DNA from: Mesorhizobium sp. NFR06
GTDB taxonomy: Bacteria > Pseudomonadota > Alphaproteobacteria > Rhizobiales > Rhizobiaceae
Length of the DNA: 64,000 nt
Reading direction: 5' to 3'
Assembly: GCF_900115245.1 (NCBI RefSeq)
Contig: NZ_FOVT01000003.1
Coordinates: 62,001 to 126,000, forward strand
Part shown: piece after piece, positions 46,489 to 54,765 of the stretch
How the letters are laid out: each line of letters begins with the position of its first letter
How positions within the stretch are numbered: position 1 is the first letter of the stretch
Position numbers and translations under genes: made by a program
The notes under the pieces: generated by a model
What the model was told of the DNA's origin: nothing
Database searches by the model: none
Seen by the model: only the letters and a program-made list of their open reading frames with translations

Positions 46489-48321
46489 ATGTTTGTCGAA
46501 CGCGAAGCCTCCATCGGCGAACCGATCTCGCAGGAGCGCCGCACCGCTCTGCAAAGCGACAAGCGCATTCTCGGCAATGTCGTGCAGTGCGACGGCGCAC
46601 GCGCCACCATCAGCGCCTATGCCGAAGATGCGGAAGGCACGGTCACCGGCCAGTGGACGGTCGGCAGGATGATCTCGATAAATCTGGGCATCACGCGCAC
46701 GGTCGGCCTCGTCTATGAGATCGGCAAATCGGACCGCGCCTGGAGCAACGAGGGCCAGAACCCGATCGAGGTCAGGATCGAGCTGATCGGCGAAGTACGC
46801 GATGGTGGCGAGCCGGGCGCCAAGCCGGTCTTCGACCGCGGCATCACGGTCTATCCGCATATCGGCGCCATCGCCCATCGTATCCGCAGCCGCGACCTGC
46901 AGGCGGTCTACGATCTGGCCGGGCGTCATTCGGTCACCATCGGCACGCTGTCGCAGGATGAATCGATCGCTGCCAACATCGCCATCGACGACACGCTGGC
47001 GCGCCATTTCGCCATTGTCGGCACCACCGGCGTCGGCAAATCCACGGCGGTCTCGCTGCTGTTGCGCAAGTCGATCGAGGCGCGGCCGGATCTGCGCGTG
47101 CTCATCCTCGACCCGCATAACGAGTTCGCCTCCTCGCTGCCGGAATACTGCGTCAAGGTCGATTCCAAGACGCTCGACCTGCCGTTCTGGATGTTCAGGC
47201 TGGAGGAGTTCGCCGAAGTGCTGTTTCGCGGCCGCGAGACGGTGCCGGAGGAAGTGGACGTCTTGCGCGACCTGATCCCGGCCGCCAAGAACCTCTACCG
47301 CAACCCGAATTCCGGCACCTATGTCAGGCGCGGCAGCGACGCGCTGACGGCGGACACGCCGGTGCCTTATCGCATCGCCGATCTCATCAAGCAGATCGAT
47401 GAGCGCATGGGAATGCTGGAGAGCAAGAACGATCGCCCGACGCTGAAGTCACTGAAGACACGCATCGAATCGGCGGCAGCCGACCCGCGTTACCGCTTCA
47501 TGTTCAATTCGCGCCTGATCGAGGACACGATCCACGAAACCATTGGCAATATCTTCCGCGTCCCCAACCATGGCCGTCCGGTGACCTGCTTCGAGATGGC
47601 GGGCATGCCTTCGGAAGTCGTCAACTCGGTCTGCTCGGTGCTGGCGCGCCTGGCCTTCGACCTGGCGTTGTGGAGCGAGGGCCGGCTGCGGTTGCTTCTG
47701 CTTTGCGAAGAAGCGCACCGCTACATGCCGGCGGATCCACGTCTGGGCTTTGCACCGACGAGGCACGCGCTGTCGCGTATCGCCAAGGAAGGCCGCAAAT
47801 ACGGCTGCTATCTGGGGGTCGTCACCCAGCGCCCGGGTGAGCTCGACCCGACCATCCTGTCGCAATGCTCGACCTTCTTCGCCATGCGCCTTGCCAATGA
47901 GCAGGACCAGGCCATCATCCGCTCGGCGATCGCCGATTCCTCGGCGTCGACGCTGGCGTTCCTGTCCTCGATGGGCCAGCGGGAAGCCATCGCCTTCGGC
48001 GAAGGCGTGGCGACGACGATGCGGCTGAAATTCGAGAAGCTGGCGCAAGAGTTCATCCCCGGCACGGCGAAGGGCGAACAGATCGAGCCCTCCGTGGACG
48101 GCAACGACGTCGATCTGGCCATGATCGTCGAGCGGCTGCGCAACGTGCCGAAGCCGCAGCAGGCCATGGCTTTCGCCGAGGTGGTCGACTCAACCCGGCA
48201 AGCCGGCGACCCCGACTATAAAAAGCCGGCCACTGCCCCGCGCGTGCAGCCGGACGACGACTTCGACACCCGCTACGGCCTGAAGCCCTCGACCTTCGGA
48301 ATGCGCCAGCTGAACGATTGA
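46489..48321 (+). CDS. HerA/DUF87-like hexameric ATPase
   Basis: This 610-residue ATPase of the HerA-FtsK superfamily has a HAS-barrel-like N-terminal part (about 20-110: LGNVVQCDGARATISAYAE), then Walker A GTTGVGKST at about 178-186 and the HerA-type DPHNEF after the second strand. Walker B is LLLLCEEAHRYMP near 400, followed by TQRPGELDPTILSQCSTFF with the sensor and arginine-finger region. HerA proteins translocate DNA, often with the NurA nuclease; no nurA is adjacent. Such stand-alone copies are common in alphaproteobacteria, and a chromosome-maintenance or defence role cannot be told apart here. Confidence 0.85.
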   Translation: MFVEREASIGEPISQERRTALQSDKRILGNVVQCDGARATISAYAEDAEGTVTGQWTVGRMISINLGITRTVGLVYEIGKSDRAWSNEGQNPIEVRIELIGEVRDGGEPGAKPVFDRGITVYPHIGAIAHRIRSRDLQAVYDLAGRHSVTIGTLSQDESIAANIAIDDTLARHFAIVGTTGVGKSTAVSLLLRKSIEARPDLRVLILDPHNEFASSLPEYCVKVDSKTLDLPFWMFRLEEFAEVLFRGRETVPEEVDVLRDLIPAAKNLYRNPNSGTYVRRGSDALTADTPVPYRIADLIKQIDERMGMLESKNDRPTLKSLKTRIESAAADPRYRFMFNSRLIEDTIHETIGNIFRVPNHGRPVTCFEMAGMPSEVVNSVCSVLARLAFDLALWSEGRLRLLLLCEEAHRYMPADPRLGFAPTRHALSRIAKEGRKYGCYLGVVTQRPGELDPTILSQCSTFFAMRLANEQDQAIIRSAIADSSASTLAFLSSMGQREAIAFGEGVATTMRLKFEKLAQEFIPGTAKGEQIEPSVDGNDVDLAMIVERLRNVPKPQQAMAFAEVVDSTRQAGDPDYKKPATAPRVQPDDDFDTRYGLKPSTFGMRQLND

Positions 48322-48343
48322 TCTGTCGGCGTAAAGGTGCTGC

Positions 48344-48477
48344 AAATTCCGATAGGGAATTCGTCAGGCTGAGTCGGATTGCGAGAACCGGAGCGGAGCG
48401 GACATAAAGTCCGTGAGCACCGGAAGCGCAGGAAACGGCGGCATACGGCCGGCCTCACGAATTCATCTTCGGAATTT
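48344..48477. repeat. Long structured intergenic inverted repeat
   Basis: The 155-base gap between the HerA-like and GGDEF genes is almost fully a paired structure. Left arms AAATTCCGA (48344-48352) and GGAATTCGT (48356-48364) match right arms ACGAATTC (48457-48464) and TCGGAATTT (48469-48477). Between them is a smaller perfect hairpin CGGAC-ATAAA-GTCCG and GC-rich segments. It could be a mosaic repeat or an RNA element, and it may terminate both convergent genes. Confidence 0.65.
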
Positions 48478-49268
48478 TAGGCGCAGACGCGGTTGCGGCC
48501 TTGCTTCTTCGCCTCGTAGAGCTGGCGGTCGGCGCGGCGGTAGAAGTCCTCAGCGCTCTCCTTATGGTCCCAGACGGCAAGCCCGACGCTGGTGGTGATT
48601 TTCAGCCGCACATTGCCCGACAGGATCGACATGTTGGCAATCGCCTTGCGGATGCGCTCGGCGAATCTGGCAAGCAGTTCGACATCCATGTTTGGCGTGA
48701 CCACGGCAAACTCTTCGCCGCCTAGCCGCGCAACGACATCGTGATAGCGCGTCATGCCTCGCAGGCAAGTGGCAACGGCCCTCAGCACCTCGTCGCCGAC
48801 ATCATGACCATGGGTGTCGTTGACCTGTTTGAAGTGATCGAGATCGAGGATCATCAGCCCGACCGGCCTGTCGATGCGACGAAATTCGAGGAGATATTCG
48901 CGCAGCGCATCATCGAAATAGCGGCGGTTCTGCATTCCGGTCAGACCGTCGGTGAGCGCAGCCTGCTCGAACGTTTGCGACCGGGCGCTGAGCGAAACCG
49001 TCATTGCCCTCAGCTTGCCCTCTTCCCGCACCTGTCCACGGATCAGCGGGTAGATGAAGAAGGTGCCGAAGAACAGGGCGGTCGCCAGCAGCGCCCCGGT
49101 GACGAACAACAATTTGTTGAGATAGATGATTTTGTCGACGCGCGATGCCGCATCGAGGTCGGCGGCGATGTCCTGCAATTGGCCATAGGCATGGAAGGTC
49201 ACCAGGCCCGCGGCCAGGATCACGAAAATAAAGACGAAAAAAGCGGATTCCGCCTTGTGGAAACGCAT
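48477..49268 (-). CDS. Membrane-anchored diguanylate cyclase (GGDEF)
   Basis: This 263-residue protein makes cyclic di-GMP. Two hydrophobic segments (about 9-27 and 53-75) enclose a short periplasmic stretch and place the enzyme at the inner membrane. The catalytic GGEEF motif is at about 183-187 and an inhibitory I-site RYHD lies five residues before it, so product inhibition is expected. LTGMQNRRYFDDAL is the usual start of the domain. The ATG at 49268 is preferred over the one at 49289. No EAL domain is present. Confidence 0.92.
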   Translation of the reverse strand: MRFHKAESAFFVFIFVILAAGLVTFHAYGQLQDIAADLDAASRVDKIIYLNKLLFVTGALLATALFFGTFFIYPLIRGQVREEGKLRAMTVSLSARSQTFEQAALTDGLTGMQNRRYFDDALREYLLEFRRIDRPVGLMILDLDHFKQVNDTHGHDVGDEVLRAVATCLRGMTRYHDVVARLGGEEFAVVTPNMDVELLARFAERIRKAIANMSILSGNVRLKITTSVGLAVWDHKESAEDFYRRADRQLYEAKKQGRNRVCA

Positions 49269-49393
49269 CAATTCCCCGCGGTACTGCAACCCTTGAGGTT
49301 ATGGCATGGCGGAACTTACGGACCGTTAACCCGAACAACCCTGGCGGGAATTGGAGTCAGCGATTTTAAGGCACTGATTGAAAGCAGTATTCG

Positions 49394-50344
49394 TCAGTCC
49401 TGAACGGCCGGTTCATTGCCCGGCCGCAGCCTGCGCCACTCCGCGCCCAGCTGGTGCCTGAACCAGGTCGCCTGACGCTTGGCATACTGCCGGGTCGCGA
49501 TCTTGGCGCGTTCGATCGCTTCGGGAAAACCTGACTGTCCGGCCATCGCCGCCTGCAGCTCGCGCACCCCGATCGCCTTCATCGCCGGCAGGTCCGGGTC
49601 GAGGTCGAGCGTCGTGAGCTGCCGCACTTCCTCGAGCGCGCCCTTGTCGAGCATCTGGTCGAAACGCGCTTCTATGCGCCGCACCAGTTGCTCCCGGTCC
49701 GGCTCGATCACCAGAAAGCGCGCGCTGTCGCGATCGATCAGCGGGCGACCGCGCGCCGCCTGCCATTCCAGGATCGAGCGCCCGGAAGCGTCGAGCACTT
49801 CCAGCGCCCGCACGATGCGCTGGCCGTCGGTCGGCCTGAGCTGCATGGCCACGGTCGAATCCTCACGCATCAGCACGCGATGCAGCCTTTCGGCGCCTTG
49901 CTCCTTGAGTTCGTAGCGCCAGCGTTCGCGCACCGATGCTGGAATGTCCGGCATGTCCGAGATGCCTTCGGCCAGCGCGCGGAAGTAGAGCCCGGTGCCG
50001 CCGACGAAAATGGCTGGACGGTCCGCCAGGACGCCGTCCTCTATCAGCCTCGTCACATCGCGCAGCCAGGCGCCCGTGGAATAAGCTGTCGAGGGATGCA
50101 CATGACCGTAGAGGAAGTGCGGTACGCGAGCCATCTCCGAGGCGCTCGGCCGCGCCGTCAAAACATCGAGCACCGAATAGACTTGCATGGAATCGGCGTT
50201 GACGATGACGCCGCCCTTGCGTTCGGCGAGATCGAGCGCCAGCGCCGACTTGCCGCTGGCTGTCGGCCCGGCTATCAGGATCGCGTTCTTGACGCGGCCT
50301 TCGCCCGCCTGCTTGCCGGATTTTTCAATGCCGCTGATCGCCAC
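49394..50344 (-). CDS. miaA: tRNA dimethylallyltransferase
   Basis: MiaA adds the isopentenyl group to A37 of tRNAs reading UNN codons. The protein (316 residues, normal length) begins its P-loop at ILIAGPTASGKSALALDL, followed by NADSMQVY and the FVGGTGLYFRALAEG motif. The start is the GTG at 50344. It overlaps by 17 bases with the start of the divergent serB gene, so the promoter of each gene lies inside the other. Confidence 0.95.
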   Translation of the reverse strand: MAISGIEKSGKQAGEGRVKNAILIAGPTASGKSALALDLAERKGGVIVNADSMQVYSVLDVLTARPSASEMARVPHFLYGHVHPSTAYSTGAWLRDVTRLIEDGVLADRPAIFVGGTGLYFRALAEGISDMPDIPASVRERWRYELKEQGAERLHRVLMREDSTVAMQLRPTDGQRIVRALEVLDASGRSILEWQAARGRPLIDRDSARFLVIEPDREQLVRRIEARFDQMLDKGALEEVRQLTTLDLDPDLPAMKAIGVRELQAAMAGQSGFPEAIERAKIATRQYAKRQATWFRHQLGAEWRRLRPGNEPAVQD

Positions 50345-51215
50345 CTTAGTGTCCCGTCCAGAAGCCCGCGCCGTGCCGGCCTCGATTGCGAATATGGCCT
50401 TGCAGGCCGCCGGCGCAAGCGCCGTTCATTGGCTGGCTGAAGACGTCGCCTGCGATCTCGTTTTGCCGCGGACGCCCGATATCGGCGAAATGACCGCCAA
50501 TCTGCGCGCGGCGCTGGCTTCCGAGCCGGTCGACGTCATCGTTCAATCCGCCGAGGGCAGAAGGAAGAAGATCCTGCTTGCCGATATGGATTCGACGATG
50601 ATCGACCAGGAATGCATCGATGAACTGGCCGACGAAATCGGCGTCAAGGAACATGTGGCGGCGATCACCGCGCGCTCGATGAATGGTGAGATCGCTTTCG
50701 AGCCCGCCTTGCGCGAGCGCGTCGCCTTGCTGAAAGGCCTCGACACGGCCGTGGTCGACCGCATCATCGCCAACCGGCTGACGCTCGCCGCCGGCGGCCG
50801 TGCGCTGGTGCGCACGATGCGCGCCAATGGCGCCTGGACGGCGCTGGTCTCGGGCGGCTTCGACGTCTTCACCAGCCGCATTGCCGGCATGCTGGGGTTC
50901 CAGGAAAACCGGGCAAACCGCTTGATCGAGGACGGTGGAAAATTCACCGGGGTGGTGGCCGAGCCGATCCTCGGGCGCGCGGCCAAGGCGGAGGCGCTGC
51001 TCGACATCGCGGCTAGGCTCGGGCTGGCGACCGAGGATGCCATCGCGGTCGGCGACGGCGCCAACGATCTCGACATGATCCGCCTTGCCGGCACCGGCGT
51101 CGCCCTGCACGCCAAGCCGGCGGTGGCGGAGCAGGCGCGGACTCGCATCGATCACGGCGACCTGACCGCGCTGCTCTATCTCCAGGGCTACCGCAAAGAA
51201 GAGTTTGTCGAATGA
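50328..51215 (+). CDS. serB: Phosphoserine phosphatase
   Basis: SerB hydrolyses phosphoserine in the last step of serine synthesis. The 295-residue protein has an N-terminal ACT-like region, then the HAD catalytic motif DMDST with Asp86 and Asp88 (LLADMDSTMIDQECIDELAD). Motif II is in LVSGGFDVFT, and the C-terminal motif is VGDGANDLDMI. The ATG at 50328 gives the usual N terminus (MPLIATLVS) and overlaps the divergent miaA start. The GNAT gene overlaps its stop by four bases. Confidence 0.95.
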   Translation: MPLIATLVSRPEARAVPASIANMALQAAGASAVHWLAEDVACDLVLPRTPDIGEMTANLRAALASEPVDVIVQSAEGRRKKILLADMDSTMIDQECIDELADEIGVKEHVAAITARSMNGEIAFEPALRERVALLKGLDTAVVDRIIANRLTLAAGGRALVRTMRANGAWTALVSGGFDVFTSRIAGMLGFQENRANRLIEDGGKFTGVVAEPILGRAAKAEALLDIAARLGLATEDAIAVGDGANDLDMIRLAGTGVALHAKPAVAEQARTRIDHGDLTALLYLQGYRKEEFVE

Positions 51216-51784
51216 AGCCGATCCGCACCGAGCGCCTCATCTTGCGCAACTGGGAAGACCGCGACCGCGAGCTCTTCCACCGCATCAACTCCGACGAACG
51301 CGTGATGGAATTCTTCCCGTTCCGCCGCGACCGTGCCGCGGCGGATGCCAAAATGGACGAGCTGCGCGCCTGGATCGATGAGGATGGCTACGGCTTCGCC
51401 GCAGCCGAGATTGCAGAAACCGGCGAATGCATCGGCTTCGTCGGGTTGCTCGAAACGGACGACGTCGACACCCTCCCGGCCGGCACGATCGAGATCGGCT
51501 GGCGGCTGGCGCCTGAATTCTGGGGCAAGGGCTATGTCACCGAGGCATCGGAAGCCTGGCTTGCCTTCGGTTTCGAAACGCTTGGCGTCGACGAAATCGT
51601 GTCGTTCGCTGTCCGCGACAATCACCGGTCCATCGCCGTCATGAAGCGCCTCGGCATGCGCGCCGATCCCGATGCCGATTTCGACCACCCCGCCGTTCCC
51701 GACAGCCACCCGCATCTCAAGCGGCATGCTCTATACCGGCTGTCGCGTGAGGATTGGCAGGCACGAAAAAGGGCGGCCCGCTAG
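51212..51784 (+). CDS. GNAT family N-acetyltransferase (RimJ/RimL-like)
   Basis: This 190-residue acetyltransferase belongs to the RimJ/RimL group: RTERLILRNWEDRDRELFHRI at the N terminus, IEIGWRLAPEFWGKGYVTEA with the acetyl-CoA loop, and SIAVMKRLGM. Members acetylate protein N termini or small molecules. It is translationally coupled to serB by a four-base overlap, an association that seems organisational rather than metabolic. Confidence 0.88.
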   Translation: MKPIRTERLILRNWEDRDRELFHRINSDERVMEFFPFRRDRAAADAKMDELRAWIDEDGYGFAAAEIAETGECIGFVGLLETDDVDTLPAGTIEIGWRLAPEFWGKGYVTEASEAWLAFGFETLGVDEIVSFAVRDNHRSIAVMKRLGMRADPDADFDHPAVPDSHPHLKRHALYRLSREDWQARKRAAR

Positions 51785-51796
51785 CCACCCTTTTTC
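51765..51796. terminator. Bidirectional terminator between GNAT and degP
   Basis: The stem GAAAAAGGG-C-GG pairs with CC-A-CCCTTTTTC around a short loop, giving a T tract on both strands. It starts within the last codons of the GNAT gene and lies before the convergent degP stop. Confidence 0.8.
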
Positions 51797-51830
51797 ATTG
51801 AAACTCAGCCGATTGGGCTGTTTTCCGGAA

Positions 51831-53351
51831 TCAATCCATCCGGATCGTCACGAAACGCAGTTCGCCGGTCTTCGAGGCCAGCATCAGGAGCGCATTCTTG
51901 CGCCCCTGCTCCTTCAGCGCGCCGATCCGGTCCATCACGTCCTTCGGCGTGCCGACCGATTCCTGCGCGATCTCGGTGATCACCTCGCCGGGCTGGATGC
52001 CGCGCTCGGCCGCCGCTGAGTCCTTGGCGACATCGGTGATGACGACGCCCGACACGTCGGCGGCAATGCCGAATTTCTGCCGGGTCTGGTCGTTGAGCTC
52101 GCCAACCGTCATGCCAAGCACGGAAGCCGTCGATACCGGCGGGGTTGTCTTGTCGTTGTTCTCCTGGTCGGTGTTGCCGTTCTCGCCGCTGGCCAGCTTC
52201 TCGCCGTCCTCGAGCCGTCCGAGCGTCACCTTGACGGTCTGCTCGACGCCCTTGCGCACGATGACGACGTCGACCGCCTTGCCGACCGGGCTTTCCGCCA
52301 CGACGCGCGGCAGATCGCGCATTTCATGGATATCCTTGCCATCGAACTTGATGATGACGTCGCCGGCCTGTACGGAACCGTTGTCGACAGGGCCGCCCTT
52401 GATGACGCCGGCCACCAGCGCGCCCTTGGCGGTAGCCATGCCGAGGCTTTCGGCGATGTCGTCCGTCACCGGCTGGATGCGCACGCCAAGCCAGCCGCGC
52501 CGCGTCTCGCCATACTGGCGAAGCTGATCGACGACACCGGCGGCAAGCTGCGAGGGAATGGAAAAACCGATACCGATAGAGCCGCCCGACGGCGAGATGA
52601 TCGCCGTGTTGATGCCGATAACCTCGCCCTCGGCATTGAACAGCGGACCGCCGGAATTGCCGCGATTGATGGCGGCGTCGGTCTGGATGAAATCGTCATA
52701 AGGACCGGAATTGATGTCGCGGTTGCGCGCCGAGACGATGCCGACCGTTACCGTGCCGCCGAGGCCGAACGGATTGCCGATCGCCATCACCCAGTCGCCG
52801 ACCCGCATCTTGGTGGAATCGCCGAATTTCACCGCGGTCAGCTTGTGGCCCTTGGGTTCGACCTTCAGCACCGCGACATCGGTCTTGGTGTCGGTGCCGA
52901 TCAGCTTCGCCTTCAGCGTGACGCCGTCGGAGAAATTCACCTCGATGTCGTCTGCGTCGGCAATGACGTGGTTGTTGGTCACCACGATGCCCTGTTCGGC
53001 GTCGATGACGAAGCCGGAGCCGAGAGATTGCACTCTCTGCGCGGCGCCGCCCTTGTCGCCGCCGCGGTTCTTGAAGAAATCATCGAAAAAGTCCTGGAAC
53101 GGCGAGCCCTCGGGCAGTTGCGGCATCGGCACCGCGCCCGGCCCTTCCGTGCCCTTCACCGTCTGCGAGGTCGAGATGTTGACCACCGCGCCAAGCAGCC
53201 GCTCGGCGAGATCGGCGACAGAAGGCGGTCCGTCGGAGGCGATCGTCGGCGTGACGAACGACGGAACGGCAACAATGCCAACCACGAATGCCGTGGCGCC
53301 GGCGAAGAACGTGCGCCGCGCCGCGCGCAACAGGGTGTCGGATATCATCAT
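51831..53351 (-). CDS. degP: Periplasmic serine protease Do (DegP/MucD/HtrA)
   Basis: DegP-type protease and chaperone of the periplasm, 506 residues. An N-terminal hydrophobic segment (about 14-38, FFAGATAFVVGIVAVPSF) serves as signal. The catalytic triad is His128 (TNNHVI), Asp158 (TDVAVLKV) and Ser233 (RGNSGGPL). Two PDZ domains follow, at about 285-370 and 410-500 (the second preceded by a Gly/Asn/Asp linker). It is downstream of hflK-hflC-DUF2065, as in many Rhizobiales, with a repeat element between that block and degP. Confidence 0.95.
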   Translation of the reverse strand: MMISDTLLRAARRTFFAGATAFVVGIVAVPSFVTPTIASDGPPSVADLAERLLGAVVNISTSQTVKGTEGPGAVPMPQLPEGSPFQDFFDDFFKNRGGDKGGAAQRVQSLGSGFVIDAEQGIVVTNNHVIADADDIEVNFSDGVTLKAKLIGTDTKTDVAVLKVEPKGHKLTAVKFGDSTKMRVGDWVMAIGNPFGLGGTVTVGIVSARNRDINSGPYDDFIQTDAAINRGNSGGPLFNAEGEVIGINTAIISPSGGSIGIGFSIPSQLAAGVVDQLRQYGETRRGWLGVRIQPVTDDIAESLGMATAKGALVAGVIKGGPVDNGSVQAGDVIIKFDGKDIHEMRDLPRVVAESPVGKAVDVVIVRKGVEQTVKVTLGRLEDGEKLASGENGNTDQENNDKTTPPVSTASVLGMTVGELNDQTRQKFGIAADVSGVVITDVAKDSAAAERGIQPGEVITEIAQESVGTPKDVMDRIGALKEQGRKNALLMLASKTGELRFVTIRMD

Positions 53352-53485
53352 GGCCTCCCGGTGTTCTCTGAAAGGGAAGGCGCTTCCGCAAAGACGCCTG
53401 TCCGGTTCATGTTGGCAAGAATTACGGCACGTTTGCGGCCACAGCTCTCGGCGAAGGATAAATCGTCAATCGCCGCGGCACTAGG

Positions 53486-53597
53486 GCATGATGCCGAAAA
53501 GTGTGAGGCGGTTTTCGGACGACATCATGCTCTACTTCTTTGATTTAGAGACGGATTCAGATTTCAGGTCGATCTGACCTGAAATCATCCGGCTCTA
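53486..53597. repeat. RIME-like mosaic element with two palindromes
   Basis: Two adjacent palindromes fill the gap between degP and DUF2065. The first (53486-53530) has GCATGATGCCGAAAAG and GGTTTTCGG...CATCATGC arms and matches copies at 8321 and 34746. The second centres on perfect 11-base arms GATTTCAGGTC (53560-53570) and GACCTGAAATC (53576-53586), with outer CGGAT/ATCCG pairing to 53597. This two-palindrome layout resembles rhizobial intergenic mosaic elements. Confidence 0.75.
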
Positions 53598-53608
53598 AGG
53601 AATTTTCG

Positions 53609-53794
53609 TCAGCCGCGCACCAGCCAGACGATGGCGACGCCGACGGCGATTGCGGCGAGCCCTCCGATCCGCAACACGTTCTCGGGCATCGACAGCACTT
53701 CCGTCGCCAGTTTCCGGGCCAAGCCCGGAAACCCGCCATAGACCAAGCCTTCGATCACGAGGACCAGACCGATCGCCGCGACAAAATCCTGCAC
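53609..53794 (-). CDS. DUF2065 small membrane protein
   Basis: This 61-residue protein with two hydrophobic segments (about 6-20 and 41-59) matches DUF2065 (FVAAIGLVLVIEGLVYGGFPG, then RIGGLAAIAVGVAIVWLVRG). It starts five bases after hflC and is typical of the hflK-hflC-DUF2065-degP block of Rhizobiales. The function is unknown; its position suggests a link with membrane protein quality control. Confidence 0.88.
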   Translation of the reverse strand: MQDFVAAIGLVLVIEGLVYGGFPGLARKLATEVLSMPENVLRIGGLAAIAVGVAIVWLVRG

Positions 53795-53799
53795 CGCCG

Positions 53800-54765
53800 C
53801 TACTGGGCGGTGCTGGGTTGCGTGGCCGGCGCTGCCGGTTGCCCGGTTCCAGGCTGCGACGCCGCCGGCTGGGCGGGCTGAGGCTTGCTGTCCGGATCGC
53901 GGAAGTAGCGGAAGAACTCGGACTCGGGCGAGAGCACCATCGTCGTGCCGGTGTTGTCCAGCGCGGTGCCATAGGCGTTCATCGAGCGGTAGAAATCGAA
54001 GAACGCCGGATCGCGCTTATAGGCGTCCGCGAAGGTCGCGCTGCGCTGCGCCTCGCCCTCACCGCGCAGGATCTCCGATTCCTTTTGCGCCTCGGCGACG
54101 ATCTCGACGACCTCGCGGTCGGCTCGCGCCCGGATGCGTTGAGCCGCCTCGTTGCCACGGGCCCGCAGCCGCTCGGCTTCGGCCAGACGCTCGGCCTTCA
54201 TGCGGTCGTAGGTCTGCTGCGAGACCTCCGCGGTCAGGTCCGTGCGGCGGATGCGCACATCCTCGATGTCGAGACCGAGCGAGGTCGCGTCGGGGCGAAG
54301 CTGATCGCGCACCTCGCGCATCATGACGCCGCGCTCCTCGGAGAGCGCGGCCTCGAAGTCGCGCAGGCCGTAGACGCGGCGCAGCGCCGCATCGAGACGC
54401 GTCCTCAGCCGGGCCTCGGCCAGTTCCACCTGTCCGGACACCGCCGCGCGGAAGGTGCGCGGATCCGAGATGCGGTAGGCGATGAAGGCGTCGACCTCGT
54501 AGAACTTGCCGCCCGAGACCTGGACGCGGATGTTGTCGAGGTCGAAGCGCATCACCCGCTTCTCGACCATTTGCACGCTGTCGGCATCGAAGAAGGCGAA
54601 CGGCGCCTTGAAGTAGATGCCGGGCTCGCTCTTGACGTCGATGATCTCGCCGAACCTGAGCACGATCGCCTGCTGGCCGGCGCTGACCACGAACACCGAG
54701 GAATAGAGCAAAAACAGAAGGACAGCCGCGATGACGGCGATGACGGGGAGACGGTTTGCCATCAC
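53800..54765 (-). CDS. hflC: HflC, FtsH protease modulator
   Basis: HflC is a band 7/SPFH protein that, with HflK, forms a large membrane ring around FtsH and tunes its proteolysis. The protein has 321 residues, an N-terminal membrane helix (LPVIAVIAAVLLFLLYSSVFVV), the SPFH domain (about 40-210) and a long helical region rich in Arg, Glu and Ala. Its tail is rich in Pro, Gln and Ala. The start overlaps the stop of hflK by four bases. Confidence 0.95.
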   Translation of the reverse strand: MMANRLPVIAVIAAVLLFLLYSSVFVVSAGQQAIVLRFGEIIDVKSEPGIYFKAPFAFFDADSVQMVEKRVMRFDLDNIRVQVSGGKFYEVDAFIAYRISDPRTFRAAVSGQVELAEARLRTRLDAALRRVYGLRDFEAALSEERGVMMREVRDQLRPDATSLGLDIEDVRIRRTDLTAEVSQQTYDRMKAERLAEAERLRARGNEAAQRIRARADREVVEIVAEAQKESEILRGEGEAQRSATFADAYKRDPAFFDFYRSMNAYGTALDNTGTTMVLSPESEFFRYFRDPDSKPQPAQPAASQPGTGQPAAPATQPSTAQ

